Source: Phycisphaerae bacterium (GTDB lineage Bacteria; Planctomycetota; Phycisphaerae; JAJVII01). From it: DNA of 64,000 nt. The DNA lies in contig JAJVII010000004.1 of NCBI GenBank assembly GCA_022072085.1, forward strand, positions 1 to 64,000, written 5' to 3'. Below the pieces are notes generated by a model, which saw only the letters and a list, made by a program, of their open reading frames with translations, did no database searches and was not told where the DNA came from. The translations under genes and the position numbers were made by a program. Below, in pieces: positions 9,618 to 19,324 of the stretch; within the stretch, counting starts at the first letter, position 1; every line of letters begins with the position of its first letter.

Positions 9618-9675
9618 GGTGCCGCTATTGTAGATCGCCGGGCAGGGCCTTTCAAATTGCGGCGGAAAGAACGGC

Positions 9676-10710
9676 TCACTCGTTCGTTGCCGGCTGCGTG
9701 GTCGCGACGCGCTGCACGTCCAGCACGCCGCTGCGAATGTCGGCAACGGCCTTGTCCAGCCGCTCGACGGCGTCGGGTTTCAGCCGCGACCTGCCCGAGG
9801 GGGTGAGGTCGAACGCGACGCCGCCTTCGCGGAGCGAAAAGCGCAGTTTGTCCGGTGGGTCGCCCGCGCGGGCCCGGGCCAGGAGTTGCTGGAAGATGCG
9901 CCCCATGTCCACGCGGGCGGAGGCGACCAGTCGGCCGGTCGAATCCGCCGACGCCTGCCAGCCGTTGAGGACCAGGATGCCGGGACGCTCGGCGGCGGCG
10001 TCGATGGCCGACTGCGGCCAGGGCGTGAGGTTGAACAGCACGTCGGCGCCGGCGCGAATCTGTTCATCGGCGATCCGGCGGACGACGTTGGGCAGGGCCG
10101 GAAGCCTGGGCGAATCCAGGACCTGTACGGCCAGGCCGGCCGATCGAGCCCCATTGGCGAAAGCCGTGACCGCCTGCATGTCGTCGGGCGTGTTCATCGC
10201 CAGCGGCACGACGCGGCGGGTCTCGCTCAGGTGGGCTGCGATCAGCCCGCACAGGTAGCTCGGCTCGTCCAGGCGGATGTGGACGGAGTCAACCGGCACG
10301 CCGGTGTAGTTGGGCCCGATGCAGGCGATCCGGGCGGCGAACCGGGCGACGTCGCCGACCTGGAGCTCCGGCAGGTAGTCGGGAGTGAGCAGGACAATCA
10401 GGTCATGGCCGTCGCCGATCGCGTCGGCGATCGCCGGCTGAAGGGCCCCGACGGCCACCTCCCGCATGGACGTCGAAACGCCGGCGGTGTCAGCCAGGCG
10501 GTCCAGCCCCTCGCGGACGGCTGGGCCGATGCTCATCTCATCGAGCGGGCGCGGCGTGAACAGGATCACCTTGTCGACCTGACGCGGGGCGTAGCGTCGG
10601 GAGGCCGGCGCCGCGCTGGGCGGGCCGGCAGGCTTGCGCTGCTGCTGTTCGCGGCAGCCGCCCGACAAAGTCGCCAGCGCCAGGATCAGTGCCAGGCGGA
10701 GGGGCCGCAT
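9676..10710 (-). CDS. BMP-family (BmpA/Med-like) substrate-binding lipoprotein
   Basis: A 344-aa exported lipoprotein: signal with lipobox LSGGC at about 15-19, then a low-complexity linker, then a two-lobed binding-protein body (KVILFTPRPLDEMSIGPAVREGLD; DLIVLLTPDYLPEL; ARIACIGPNYTG; DEPSYLCGLIAAHLSE; GADVLFNLTPWPQ). This pattern resembles the basic membrane protein family that presents nucleosides to ABC transporters, but no transporter genes are adjacent. It stands between folE and the PTPS gene, 10 nt from folE, so it is probably co-transcribed. The ligand cannot be inferred. Confidence 0.7.
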   Translation of the reverse strand: MRPLRLALILALATLSGGCREQQQRKPAGPPSAAPASRRYAPRQVDKVILFTPRPLDEMSIGPAVREGLDRLADTAGVSTSMREVAVGALQPAIADAIGDGHDLIVLLTPDYLPELQVGDVARFAARIACIGPNYTGVPVDSVHIRLDEPSYLCGLIAAHLSETRRVVPLAMNTPDDMQAVTAFANGARSAGLAVQVLDSPRLPALPNVVRRIADEQIRAGADVLFNLTPWPQSAIDAAAERPGILVLNGWQASADSTGRLVASARVDMGRIFQQLLARARAGDPPDKLRFSLREGGVAFDLTPSGRSRLKPDAVERLDKAVADIRSGVLDVQRVATTQPATNE

Positions 10711-10720
10711 CGGTCAGTCC

Positions 10721-11335
10721 TCAGGAACTCACGTGATTGTGCAGCAGGTTCATCACCTCGGCCCGCGTCGCCGGGTCGCTCTTGAACAGCCCGCGCAGCG
10801 CGGAGGTGACCATCAGGCTGCCCGGCTTCTTGACCCCGCGGATGGTCATGCAGGTGTGCGTCGCCTCCAGGACGACGGCCACGCCCTTGGGGTTCAGCTT
10901 GTCCATCAGCAGGTCGGCGACCTGCGTGGTGAGTTGCTCCTGGATCTGCGGGCGGCGGGCGAAAACCTCGACCACGCGGGCCAGCTTGCTCACGCCGACC
11001 ACCTTGTCGTTGGGCAGGTAGGCGACGTGGGCCTTGCCGGTGAACGGCAGCAGGTGATGCTCGCACATGCTGTGGAAGGGGATGTCGCGCAGCACGACCA
11101 TCTCGTCGTACTTCACGGTGAAGACGGCCTCGCCAAGCACCTGTGCCGGGTCCTCGTGCAGCCCGCCGAACAGCTCGCAGTACATCTTGGCGACGCGCTT
11201 GGGCGTGTCCAGCAGGCCTTCGCGCCCGGGGTCCTCGCCGACGGCCAGCAGGATCGTGCGGACCGCGTCGGACAGCCGCTCCAGGTCCATCTCTTTCGAG
11301 CACGGGACTTTAACTTTCGTTTGCGCCGATGCCAT
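10721..11335 (-). CDS. folE: GTP cyclohydrolase I
   Basis: A 204-aa type I GTP cyclohydrolase that converts GTP to 7,8-dihydroneopterin triphosphate, the entry to folate, pterin and queuosine pathways. The Zn/catalytic segment [10 protein letters not shown], the [20 protein letters not shown] helix, and [11 protein letters not shown] with the second Zn Cys are all present, and length fits the family. The ATG at 11335 is chosen because AAAGGAAGAGG precedes it; the ORF track start is 13 codons upstream without an SD. It is the likely first gene of a folE - BMP lipoprotein - PTPS unit. Confidence 0.95.
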   Translation of the reverse strand: MASAQTKVKVPCSKEMDLERLSDAVRTILLAVGEDPGREGLLDTPKRVAKMYCELFGGLHEDPAQVLGEAVFTVKYDEMVVLRDIPFHSMCEHHLLPFTGKAHVAYLPNDKVVGVSKLARVVEVFARRPQIQEQLTTQVADLLMDKLNPKGVAVVLEATHTCMTIRGVKKPGSLMVTSALRGLFKSDPATRAEVMNLLHNHVSS

Positions 11336-11370
11336 GGCCTCTTCCTTTCGCGCACCCCTGCGGGTGGTTT

Positions 11371-11811
11371 TCACTTGTACTTGTCGGCGATCGCCAGGTC
11401 GAATTCCCCGTGCCGCGGGTTAGGGGCGGCCCGCCGATAGATCGCCCCGCACTTGTAGCAGCCGGTCACCCGCGGCAGCACGTAGTAGAGTCCCAGGTCC
11501 GCGACTACCGACGCGGCCAGAACCGCCCAGGCCGCGATCACCATCCCGAAGTAGTAGAACGTCAGGCTCGCGATCGCCGCCGCCGCGACCAGCAGCACGC
11601 CCAGCCGCTGGGGGAAATCCTTGCGCCGATACATCTCGTGCGAGCCGCAGACGCAGCAGGCCTCGACCGGCCCGCCCGCGCGGATGTCCGGGCCGATGGC
11701 CAGGCTCACTTCCGCCTTGCAGTTGGGACAGGCGATGGTTTCCTCGCCGGTCTCCAGAGGATCGACCAGGATGCCGGCCGGGCAGCGCGAACACTGAAAC
11801 CGAAGCTCCAT
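11371..11811 (-). CDS. zinc-ribbon membrane protein, hypothetical
   Basis: A 146-aa protein with an N-terminal treble of Cys pairs (FQCSRCPAG at 5-13, [24 protein letters not shown]), two transmembrane helices in the middle (about 71-110) and a final [10 protein letters not shown] motif. The Cys pairs suggest two or three small zinc ribbons facing the cytoplasm. This layout is common in planctomycete uncharacterised proteins. I use the first true ATG (MELRF); the track start is a TTG. No SD is evident. It is followed on the same strand by folE 35 nt later. Confidence 0.75.
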   Translation of the reverse strand: MELRFQCSRCPAGILVDPLETGEETIACPNCKAEVSLAIGPDIRAGGPVEACCVCGSHEMYRRKDFPQRLGVLLVAAAAIASLTFYYFGMVIAAWAVLAASVVADLGLYYVLPRVTGCYKCGAIYRRAAPNPRHGEFDLAIADKYK

Positions 11812-11860
11812 GACACCATAGATAGTCGCTTGATGTGCCCAAATCAAGCCGCCGCTGCGC

Positions 11861-12664
11861 CTACAGCGCCAGCCCCGTCGCCCCCAGCAGGTAGAGGGCG
11901 CACAGTTCGCCCGCGGTCACCAGCACCAGCGCGGGGAAAAGGATCCCCGTCGCCGACTGCGTCGAGCGGATTTTCGCCGCCGATAACGCCATCCCGCCCA
12001 GCGCCAGGGGCGTGACCAGCCCGAACAGCACCCGCATCAGCACGAACAGCCAGGTCATTGACGCGACAGCCGACGGCGGCGCCGCGCCCGCGATCCGACC
12101 CAGATACCACGCGCCGAACATGCCGGCGACCCAGAACGTGCGGACGGCGGCGATCCCGATCAGCCATCGGCAAGCCGACACCAGCACGCGCGTCGGCAGC
12201 GCCGAGGCGGTCAGATACGCGTGGCCGACCAACATGCCCTGGAGCGTCGCCCCCAGCAGGATCGCTCCCAGCATGATCGAGACCGTGGCCGCCGAGAGTT
12301 GCCCGCCCAGCCCGCCGCCGGTGGTCAGTTTCGCGTAGGCTGCCGACGCCAGGAGCATGACCGCGCCCAGCACGCACAGCATGCCGGCCGCGGTCGGCCG
12401 ATTCCGCACGGCTGCCAGCCGCACGCCCAGCGTCGCCAGCACGCCAGCCAGAGGGAAGGCGGCCAGAACGACCCCGACGACCCAGCAGCTTCGACAGTAC
12501 TGTGGCGGCCAGTCGGCGATCCACAATGCCGTTCCGGCAAGGGTGAGCGTTGCGACGATCAGCGTGTGCAGGCGGAAGAAACGCGGGCCGATTGCCCGGC
12601 GGTCCAGCAGGAACCACATCATCAGCGAGCCGGCGGCGGACATGAACAGGTAGGTCTCGATCAT
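11861..12664 (-). CDS. polytopic membrane protein, hypothetical
   Basis: A 267-aa (from MIETYLFMSAAG) integral membrane protein with about eight hydrophobic helices and few charged residues. The opening helix, ETYLFMSAAGSLMMWFLL, and a late LFGLVTPLALGGMAL helix are clear. It is superficially like NrfD/PsrC-type membrane subunits, but I cannot assign it. The start at 12664 gives an N-out/N-in helix immediately; a 54-nt longer ORF exists. It directly precedes the zinc-ribbon membrane gene on the same strand, so the two may act together. Confidence 0.7.
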   Translation of the reverse strand: MIETYLFMSAAGSLMMWFLLDRRAIGPRFFRLHTLIVATLTLAGTALWIADWPPQYCRSCWVVGVVLAAFPLAGVLATLGVRLAAVRNRPTAAGMLCVLGAVMLLASAAYAKLTTGGGLGGQLSAATVSIMLGAILLGATLQGMLVGHAYLTASALPTRVLVSACRWLIGIAAVRTFWVAGMFGAWYLGRIAGAAPPSAVASMTWLFVLMRVLFGLVTPLALGGMALSAAKIRSTQSATGILFPALVLVTAGELCALYLLGATGLAL

Positions 12665-12752
12665 GCGGACATTGCACAGCCGGCGGCGGCTCGCGGTCAA
12701 GGGCAAAAGCGCGGGCATGCGACGGCGGGCGCGGCGGCGTTCGCTTCGCGGG

Positions 12753-12854
12753 CTACGCGCCGGCGGCGGCGCTGGCGGCCATGAGCATCCCGGCGGCTGC
12801 TGCCACCGCGGCGATCCAGCGTGCGATCACGTGAGAGCAAACGACGTGATACAT
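12753..12854 (-). CDS. candidate 33-aa hydrophobic small protein
   Basis: Too short for the ORF track. A 33-codon frame reads MYHVVCSHVIARWI then a run of Ala, Met and Gly to the stop. A strong SD, GGAGG, lies 5 nt before the ATG, which is better than for most genes nearby. One hydrophobic helix spans nearly the whole length, so it would be a small membrane peptide. It precedes the polytopic membrane gene by 88 nt on the same strand. Could be spurious; no homology can be checked. Confidence 0.4.
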   Translation of the reverse strand: MYHVVCSHVIARWIAAVAAAAGMLMAASAAAGA

Positions 12855-13203
12855 GACAGCCTCCACGGACACCAATGTGCGAATTCAGGCGCGCCGGCCG
12901 CCTTGGATCGGCAGACGCCCCTCTGGTTGCTTCGGCACATGAGGCGGAACAGTTTAGGTATATGCGGTCACCAGACAGGTGCGGCCGGCGACTTGTCGCT
13001 TCGCGGAACGCCGGCTCGCAGGCAATGTCCCGCGGGGCCGCAAGCGTGCTGCGGCGCGGGAATCCGGGGCGATTTGGTGCCGATTGGCTCCGCCGGCCCG
13101 GCAGGCAGGGGTTGTAATTCGGGCGGCTGGCCGATAGTCTGGCCCCTGGTGGGTTGAGTCTGTCTGATGGAATCGAATATCATCGAATGGGAAGGAGCGT
13201 TCC
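12855..13203. other. 349-nt gene-free stretch upstream of mdh
   Basis: No supportable gene. It holds the divergent start of the small hydrophobic ORF on one side and the mdh leader on the other. A possible mdh -10 (GATAGT, about 13133) lies 70 nt before the start; I find no strong -35. Confidence 0.4.
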
Positions 13204-14148
13204 GTGGGAACTCGTCCGAAGGTGAGCATCATCGGCGCCGGCAATGTCGGGGCGACCAGCGCGCACTGGATCGCGAGCAAGGAATTAGCCGATGTGGTAC
13301 TGGTGGACATCGTCGAGGGCATGCCGCAGGGCAAGGCCCTGGATCTGTTCGAGGCCTCGCCGATCGAAGGCTTCGACTGCCAGCTCGTCGGCAGCAACGA
13401 TTACGCGGCGACCGCGGAATCGGACATCGTGGTGATTACCTCAGGCCTGCCGCGCAAGCCGGGCATGAGCCGCGACGACCTGCTCGCGAAGAACGTCGCG
13501 ATCGCCAAGGAGGTGACGGCCAACGTCGCGAAGCATTCGCCCAATGCGATGCTGATCGTAGTGGCCAACCCGCTGGATGCGATCGTATACGCGGCCTGGA
13601 AGGTGTCGGGCTTCGCGACGCACAAGGTGATGGGGATGGCCGGCATCCTCGACTCGGCCCGCTTCCGCAGTTTCATCGCCGAGGAACTGAAGGTGAGCGT
13701 GAAGGACGTGACGGCGTTCGTGCTGGGCGGACACGGCGACACGATGGTTCCGCTGCCGCGCTACAGCGCGGTGGCCGGCATCCCGCTGCCGGACCTGGTG
13801 GCCAAGGACCGCCTGGAGGCCCTGGTGCAGCGGACCCGCGACGGGGGCGCAGAGATCGTGAAGCTGCTCAAGACCGGGTCGGCGTACTACGCCCCGTCGG
13901 CGGCGGTGGCTGAGATGGTCGAGGCCATCGTGAAGGACAAGAAGCGCATACTTCCTTGCGCCGCGTACTGCGACAAGGAGTACAATGTAGGCGGTTACTT
14001 CGTCGGTGTTCCGGTCCTGCTGGGCGCCGGCGGCGTGGAGCGAGTGATCCAGGTCCAGATGACGCCGGATGAGTCGGCGGCCTTCGCGCGGTCGGTCGAC
14101 CACGTCAAGGACCTGGTTAAGGCGACCGAGAAGTTGCTGGCGTCATAA
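13204..14148 (+). CDS. mdh: malate dehydrogenase (LDH/MDH superfamily)
   Basis: A 314-aa NAD-dependent enzyme interconverting malate and oxaloacetate in the TCA cycle. It shows the Rossmann GAGNVG at 11-16, the Asp that selects NAD (VLVDIVEG), the substrate arginine loop [30 protein letters not shown] and the catalytic His in [10 protein letters not shown]. The MSRDDLL arginine and LDSAR pattern fit the tetrameric LDH-like MDHs found in many bacteria rather than LDH. Start is GTG with AAGGAG at 5 nt spacing. Single gene. Confidence 0.93.
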   Translation: MGTRPKVSIIGAGNVGATSAHWIASKELADVVLVDIVEGMPQGKALDLFEASPIEGFDCQLVGSNDYAATAESDIVVITSGLPRKPGMSRDDLLAKNVAIAKEVTANVAKHSPNAMLIVVANPLDAIVYAAWKVSGFATHKVMGMAGILDSARFRSFIAEELKVSVKDVTAFVLGGHGDTMVPLPRYSAVAGIPLPDLVAKDRLEALVQRTRDGGAEIVKLLKTGSAYYAPSAAVAEMVEAIVKDKKRILPCAAYCDKEYNVGGYFVGVPVLLGAGGVERVIQVQMTPDESAAFARSVDHVKDLVKATEKLLAS

Positions 14149-14271
14149 CGCTGGGAACCGGGAGCGGCCGAGCGGTAAGGCCGCCGCGCCGGCAACGACA
14201 GATCGGGCGTGACGGTCCCCTTGTGTGTCGGGGGCAGCAGGGAAGCGTCGTTCCGCCCGGGGAGCGCAAGG

Positions 14272-14739
14272 ATGGTTCGTCTCCACGGAGGGTTCGCCCT
14301 CGCATTGGTAGGGCTGTCGGCGGTGCTGGCTGGATGCCAGTCTGTGCCGCAGCAGGTTTCCCCACCGCAGGCCGTTCAGGCGACCGATCAGGCGGCGGTC
14401 CTGTTTCCGCCCGAGGCGCTCTGCGCCGCCTGGAGCCGGGCCGGCGAAGTGACCATCGTCGCCCGGTCCGATGAAGCCGGCACGCTGCAAAGCCTTCTCG
14501 CCGGCGATCAGGATCTGCTGGCGATGGCGGCCCGCGACCGGCGCGACCCGGTCGGACTGCTGTCGGAACTGCTGCGCCGCACCGCCGGCCGGGCTCAGCA
14601 GGCCGGCCATCGCGGGCTCGTCGTCCACTACGATCTGGACGCCGGCTCGGCCCGTCGGCTGCTCGACGGACACCTGCCCATGACCGTGCAGCCGACCACC
14701 GACCAGCCGATGGTGTGCAGCATCGAAGTGGCCTGGTAG
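14272..14739 (+). CDS. small lipoprotein, hypothetical
   Basis: A 155-aa exported protein from an ATG preceded by GGAGCGCAAGG. Signal peptide with lipobox VLAGC at about 19-23. The mature part has no recognised motif (LFPPEALCAAWSRAGEVTIVARS; LLVVHY-like strand near VVHYDLD). The longer track start is less likely because it would bury the signal peptide. Unknown function; downstream of mdh on the same strand but with its own SD. Confidence 0.65.
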   Translation: MVRLHGGFALALVGLSAVLAGCQSVPQQVSPPQAVQATDQAAVLFPPEALCAAWSRAGEVTIVARSDEAGTLQSLLAGDQDLLAMAARDRRDPVGLLSELLRRTAGRAQQAGHRGLVVHYDLDAGSARRLLDGHLPMTVQPTTDQPMVCSIEVAW

Positions 14740-14795
14740 CGGCGCCGCGCATGGCCTGCGACGGCGGTTGAGAGCCGACAGGAGATTGCCCGCGC

Positions 14796-15626
14796 ATGCC
14801 TCGCGCAAAGCTCAGTTACAGCACGCAGGTTTTCGCCGCCGCGCCGCTGGCCGAGGCCGTTGCCTGGGCATCCGTGCTGGGGTTGGACGCGGTCGAGGTC
14901 GGCAAGGATCATGCCGCTGCGATCGGCGCCTCGCACGATGCGCTGGCCGACGCCCGTCGGCTGGCCGACGCGTCCGGCGTTCGCCTTGCCTCGCTTCATG
15001 CCTGGGGCATGACCGAGGTTCTTGACGACGTCTGCCGCACGACGGCCGAATTGGGCGCCGGGCTGATCGTCGTTCACTGCTCCCACGCGATGCTCACCGA
15101 CGACTTCGCGAACCAGGTCGCCATCCTCGCACGCTGCGACGCCTTCTGCCGCGACCGCGGCGTCGTCCTCACCGTCGAGAACTCCTCCAGCCAGCGGCTC
15201 GGGCCGTTCGTCGCTCTCTTCGACGCCGTTCCCTCGCTGCGGCTGACGCTCGACGTCAAGCACGCCTACAAGCCCGCTCGGTTCGGCTGCACGCACATCG
15301 ACTACATGGCCGCCCTGGGCGACCGTGTCGCGAACTTCCACATGCTCGGCATCGACCCGGCGCGCGACGACGATCTGGGCGACGGCATCCCGGCCGGCAA
15401 CAATCCCCCCGGTTTCTCCTGGCAGCAATTGGCCGACGACCTGGCCGACCGCCGATACGCCGGCCTGATCACCGCCGAGTGCTCTCTTCATGTCCAGCCC
15501 GCCGACGCGCTGCGACTCTACCCCGAACTCTTTCCGCTGGCCGACGACGAGCCGGGCCTGGCCCACGCCCTCTCGCGTCACAACGTCGAGTTCTTCGGAC
15601 GCACCTTCGCCGCGGTCCTCGCCTGA
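14796..15626 (+). CDS. sugar phosphate isomerase/epimerase-like TIM barrel
   Basis: A 276-aa protein of the xylose isomerase-like AP2/EndoIV superfamily. Pattern: beta-strand start LSYSTQVFAAAPLAEAVAWA, GLDAVEVGK, SLHAW, IVVHCSHA, VLTVENSSS (metal Glu), LTLDVKHAYK (metal Asp, His), FHMLGIDP and ITAECS (final metal Glu). It would bind a divalent metal and act on a sugar or sugar phosphate; the exact substrate is unknown. It precedes a kelch lipoprotein and a sulfatase, consistent with carbohydrate catabolism. Confidence 0.8.
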   Translation: MPRAKLSYSTQVFAAAPLAEAVAWASVLGLDAVEVGKDHAAAIGASHDALADARRLADASGVRLASLHAWGMTEVLDDVCRTTAELGAGLIVVHCSHAMLTDDFANQVAILARCDAFCRDRGVVLTVENSSSQRLGPFVALFDAVPSLRLTLDVKHAYKPARFGCTHIDYMAALGDRVANFHMLGIDPARDDDLGDGIPAGNNPPGFSWQQLADDLADRRYAGLITAECSLHVQPADALRLYPELFPLADDEPGLAHALSRHNVEFFGRTFAAVLA

Positions 15627-15639
15627 CGGCCTCACCGTG

Positions 15640-15667
15640 TTGACGCGGCCGTCCGTCGGCCTTAACT
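15640..15667 (+). promoter_or_regulatory. candidate sigma70-type promoter of the kelch lipoprotein gene
   Basis: TTGACG, a 16-nt spacer, then TTAACT lie 44 nt before the gene start. The -35 is near consensus; the -10 is weaker. Confidence 0.4.
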
Positions 15668-15710
15668 TCGAGCCGGTCAACTCACGGCGCCCTCTTGAGA
15701 GGATGACCCG

Positions 15711-17849
15711 ATGCGACGACACGCAAACCCGGCAGCGTCTTGCTTGACTCTTGCTCTGGCATTCCTGCTGGCGGCTGGAGGATGCGAAGCCGAGCGGCCC
15801 GGCGCCTGGCCTGTGGTGCGGGCGGACATGGCCCCCAACACGTGGGTCAGGCTCCAGGACCACACCCCCAAGAACACATGGGAGACCGGCGTCGCCTGGG
15901 ACCGCGACAGCGGGCTGATCGTCGAGCACGGCGGACACGTCCTCGGCAGTTATGCCCAGAGCAACTACACGTGGCTCTACGACCTGCGGACCAACAGCTT
16001 TCGCGAGTCGCACGCCGCGGCCCGCCCGCAGCGCCGCTGCCTGGTCGAACTGGACTACATCGACACGCTCGGCCGCGTCGTGACCACGCAGGGCGGCTCC
16101 GGCCACGGATCGGTGCCCCAGGGCGGCCTCGGCGGCGACTACAAGATGGTCTTCAAGGGCGACCCGCGCGGGCCGTGGCTCTACGATGCGTCGGCTGACC
16201 GCTGGGAGGACTGCCGCCTGCTGGGCAGGTGGCGTCGCCAGGCCCACTGCCAGACCGCCTACGACGCCTCCAGCGACGCCCTGGTCTGGATCGCCGGCGA
16301 CAAGCTCGGCGTCTTCGAGCCCTGGTCCAACCGCGTCGCCTATCGCGACCTGCCCGAATCGCTGCGCGGGCGGCTTAGCTACGCCATCGCCGCCGATCCG
16401 GTCAGCCGCCGCATCGTCCTCTTCGGCGGCACGGGCCCGCTGGGCTGGATCTGGGTCGGCGACAAGCCGCGGGCCCAGGCCTACCGCGAGAACGTCCGCG
16501 CCGACACCTGGCTCTACGACGTGTCGGCCGACCGGTGGAAGCAGGTCGTCTCCGACGTTCATCCCCCGCTGGGCCAGCCCCTGGACGACCATATCAAGTT
16601 GCCGATGGCCTACGACTCGGCCACCGGGACCTGCCTGCTGGTCATCAACCCGGTCAGCGAATACACGCCCGACCGGCGCACCTGGGGGCCGGCGCAGCTC
16701 TGGAGTTTCGACGTGGCGGCCGAACGCTGGACGCGGATCGAGACGAGCAATCCGCCGCCGCTGGGCGGGCTGACGACCTACGCCCCCGACGCCGACCTGC
16801 TGGTGCTCTTCGGCGGCGGCGACGACGGCAAGGTCGAGGGCAACGTCCGCCCGGCGCTCAGCCGCTGCCTCTATGTCTGCCGCCCGCGGCTGCCCGGCCG
16901 ACCGCCCGTGCCGCCGTCGCCTGTCGGCGGCGTTCGGGCCGAGCCCTACGCGATCCCGTTGCTCGCCGGCAGCGACGGCGACCCGAAAGTGAAGCACCCC
17001 TCGATCCGCGTGAGTTGGCGGTCGAGCTTCGACGGCGAGCACGAAATCTGGCGCGCCGACGCCGCGCCGCTGCCGGGGGCGTATCGCAAGGTCGGCATCG
17101 CCCCTGCCGGGGCGAAACAGTGGCTGGACCTGACCGTCGAGCCGGGCAGGGACTACGGCTACCGCGTCGTCGAAGCCGGCGGCCGTCGGCCGTCGGCTGT
17201 CGCGTTGACGCGGCCCTGCCGGCCGGGCGGGCTGGTCGCGTCGGTCGAGTCGGCCAACCGGGTCGTGCTGACCTGGGCCCGCGACGGTCAGCGCGAGCAC
17301 CTGCGCTACAACGTCTACCGGGCCCGCGGGGCCGAAGTCGAGACGGGCAAGGGCGAACGGCTGACCCCCGAGCCGGTGATGGCTCACACACTGACCGATG
17401 CAAAGGTCGATCTGTCCGACGGCGTGGCCCGGGCCTACTGGGTCTGCGCGGTGGACGGGCACGGCGTCGAGGGCGGCCCGTCGCCGCTGGCCTGGACAAT
17501 GCCCGACGCGCCGGCGTCGCTGAAGGCCGTCCGCAAGGGCGACACGATCGAACTGACCTGGCAGCCGCCGCCGGGCGTGAAGCTCGCCGGCGTGAACCTC
17601 TACCACCAGACGACCCATCTGAACACGCATGAGCAGCCCGCGGATGTGCTCAAGGCGTGGTGGGGCGGGTGGAAGAAGGTCAACGCTGAGCCGGTGGCCG
17701 ACGGGCGGTTCGTCTTCACGCGGCCGACCGGGGCGGCCAACCCGCACGACTACTTCTATCTGCGGGCCGAGAACCCGCTGGGGCAGGAGGGCTTCTACAC
17801 CGACATCGTGTCGGCGACCGATGCCCGCTTCCGCCCGGCCTGCGATTGA
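15711..17849 (+). CDS. kelch-like beta-propeller / fibronectin type III lipoprotein
   Basis: A 712-aa exported lipoprotein: signal with lipobox AAGGC near residue 25, then kelch-type blades (IVLFGGTGPLGWIWVGD, LLVLFGGGDDGKVEG, repeated 'TWLYDVSADRW' phrases) over about residues 40-390, followed by two or three Fn3-like beta sandwiches (IRVSWRSSFDGEHEIWR; VLTWARDGQREHLRYNVYRA; IELTWQPPPGVKLAGVNLY). Such proteins typically bind carbohydrate or protein at the cell surface. It is followed 40 nt later by the sulfatase gene on the same strand, so they may be co-expressed. Confidence 0.8.
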   Translation: MRRHANPAASCLTLALAFLLAAGGCEAERPGAWPVVRADMAPNTWVRLQDHTPKNTWETGVAWDRDSGLIVEHGGHVLGSYAQSNYTWLYDLRTNSFRESHAAARPQRRCLVELDYIDTLGRVVTTQGGSGHGSVPQGGLGGDYKMVFKGDPRGPWLYDASADRWEDCRLLGRWRRQAHCQTAYDASSDALVWIAGDKLGVFEPWSNRVAYRDLPESLRGRLSYAIAADPVSRRIVLFGGTGPLGWIWVGDKPRAQAYRENVRADTWLYDVSADRWKQVVSDVHPPLGQPLDDHIKLPMAYDSATGTCLLVINPVSEYTPDRRTWGPAQLWSFDVAAERWTRIETSNPPPLGGLTTYAPDADLLVLFGGGDDGKVEGNVRPALSRCLYVCRPRLPGRPPVPPSPVGGVRAEPYAIPLLAGSDGDPKVKHPSIRVSWRSSFDGEHEIWRADAAPLPGAYRKVGIAPAGAKQWLDLTVEPGRDYGYRVVEAGGRRPSAVALTRPCRPGGLVASVESANRVVLTWARDGQREHLRYNVYRARGAEVETGKGERLTPEPVMAHTLTDAKVDLSDGVARAYWVCAVDGHGVEGGPSPLAWTMPDAPASLKAVRKGDTIELTWQPPPGVKLAGVNLYHQTTHLNTHEQPADVLKAWWGGWKKVNAEPVADGRFVFTRPTGAANPHDYFYLRAENPLGQEGFYTDIVSATDARFRPACD

Positions 17850-17889
17850 GCCGCGAGGGGAGATCCCCTTTCACCGCAAGGACGATCCG

Positions 17890-19314
17890 ATGCCTGAGGG
17901 GCGGCCGAACATCCTGTTCATCATGTCCGACGACCACGCCAGCCACGCGATGAGCTGTTACGGCAGCCGCATCAACCGGACGCCGAACCTCGATCGAATC
18001 GCCGAGGGCGGGATGCGTTTGGACAACTGCTTCTGCACCAATTCGATCTGCACGCCCAGCCGGGCGGCCATCCTGACCGGCACGCACAACCACGTCAACG
18101 GCGTGACCACGCTGGCCACGCACATGGACAATCGGCTGACGACGTTTCCCAAGTTGCTGCGCGACGCCGGGTACGCGACCGCCATTTTCGGCAAGTGGCA
18201 CCTGGGCACGGGCCCCGAGCACTGTCCGACGGGGTTCGACGACTGGGCGGTGCTCCCGGGGCAGGGGCTCTATCACAACCCGCAGTTCATCTTCGACGGT
18301 CCCGACGGCGGCACGCCGCGCGTCATGCGCGGCTACGTGACCGACATCATCACCGACCTCTGCCTGGACTGGCTCGGCCGCCGCGATCGGAGCAAACCTT
18401 TCTGCCTGCTCTACCACCACAAGGCCCCGCACCGTCACTGGGAGCCGGACGAGAAGCACGCCCACCTCTACCTCAACGAGGAAATCCCCGAGCCCGACAC
18501 GCTCTATGACGACTACGCCAACCGGGCCTCCGCGGCCGCTGCGGCCAAGACCCGCGTCGGCGTGCACATGAACGAGCGCGACCTCAAGTGCGACATCTCT
18601 CGCAATCTCGACGAGAGCGAGCTGCGCAAGTGGGCCTACCAGCGTTACATCAAGGACTACCTCCGCGTCATCGCCAGCGTCGACGACAACGTTGGCCGCG
18701 TGCTGGACTACCTCGACGCCGAGGGCCTGACCGACAACACGCTGGTGATCTACACGTCGGACCAGGGCTTCTTCCTGGGCGACCACGGGTGGTTCGACAA
18801 GCGGTTCATGTACGAGCAGTCGTTGCGGATGCCCTTCATTCTGCGCTACCCGCGCGAGGTGGCCGCCGGCAGCGTCAACGGCGACATCGTGACCAACGTG
18901 GATTTCGCGCCGCTGTTCCTGGACCTTGCCGGCCTGCCCGCCCCGGCCGACATGCAGGGCCGCAGCTTCCGGCCGCTGCTGGGCGGGCGGACGCCGGACG
19001 ACTGGCAGCAGTCGATGTATTACCGCTACTGGATGCACAAGGACAACCCGCACAACGTCTACGCCCACTACGGCGTGAGGACCAGACGCTACAAGCTGAT
19101 CTACTACTACGCCGACCCGCTCGGCCAGCCGGGCGCCAACGCCGGCTGCGAGGAGCCGGAGTGGGAGCTGTTCGACCTGGAGGCCGACCGCGACGAGATG
19201 CGCAACGTCTACGCCGACCCGGCCTACGCCGCGGTGGCACGCGATCTGAAGCGCGAACTCCATCGCCTCCAGGCGGAACTCGGCGACCAGCGCTACCCCC
19301 GGGACGTGGACTGA
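17890..19314 (+). CDS. sulfatase (Cys-type, formylglycine-dependent)
   Basis: A 474-aa arylsulfatase-family hydrolase that removes sulfate esters, typically from polysaccharides. RPNILFIMSDDHASHAMSC carries the metal aspartates; ICTPSRAAILTG holds the C-x-P-S-R signature whose Cys becomes formylglycine; GKWHLG, YHHKAPH and YTSDQGFFLGDHGW complete the site. There is no signal peptide from this start, so it may be cytoplasmic or rely on another export route. The track ORF begins 87 codons too early inside the kelch gene. A formylglycine-generating enzyme must be encoded elsewhere. Confidence 0.93.
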   Translation: MPEGRPNILFIMSDDHASHAMSCYGSRINRTPNLDRIAEGGMRLDNCFCTNSICTPSRAAILTGTHNHVNGVTTLATHMDNRLTTFPKLLRDAGYATAIFGKWHLGTGPEHCPTGFDDWAVLPGQGLYHNPQFIFDGPDGGTPRVMRGYVTDIITDLCLDWLGRRDRSKPFCLLYHHKAPHRHWEPDEKHAHLYLNEEIPEPDTLYDDYANRASAAAAAKTRVGVHMNERDLKCDISRNLDESELRKWAYQRYIKDYLRVIASVDDNVGRVLDYLDAEGLTDNTLVIYTSDQGFFLGDHGWFDKRFMYEQSLRMPFILRYPREVAAGSVNGDIVTNVDFAPLFLDLAGLPAPADMQGRSFRPLLGGRTPDDWQQSMYYRYWMHKDNPHNVYAHYGVRTRRYKLIYYYADPLGQPGANAGCEEPEWELFDLEADRDEMRNVYADPAYAAVARDLKRELHRLQAELGDQRYPRDVD

Positions 19315-19324
19315 CTGCGCGGCG

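Noticed and set aside
14628-17747. 1039-aa minus-strand ORF
   Set aside because: Antisense to the lipoprotein, isomerase and kelch genes; composition typical of a high-GC shadow.
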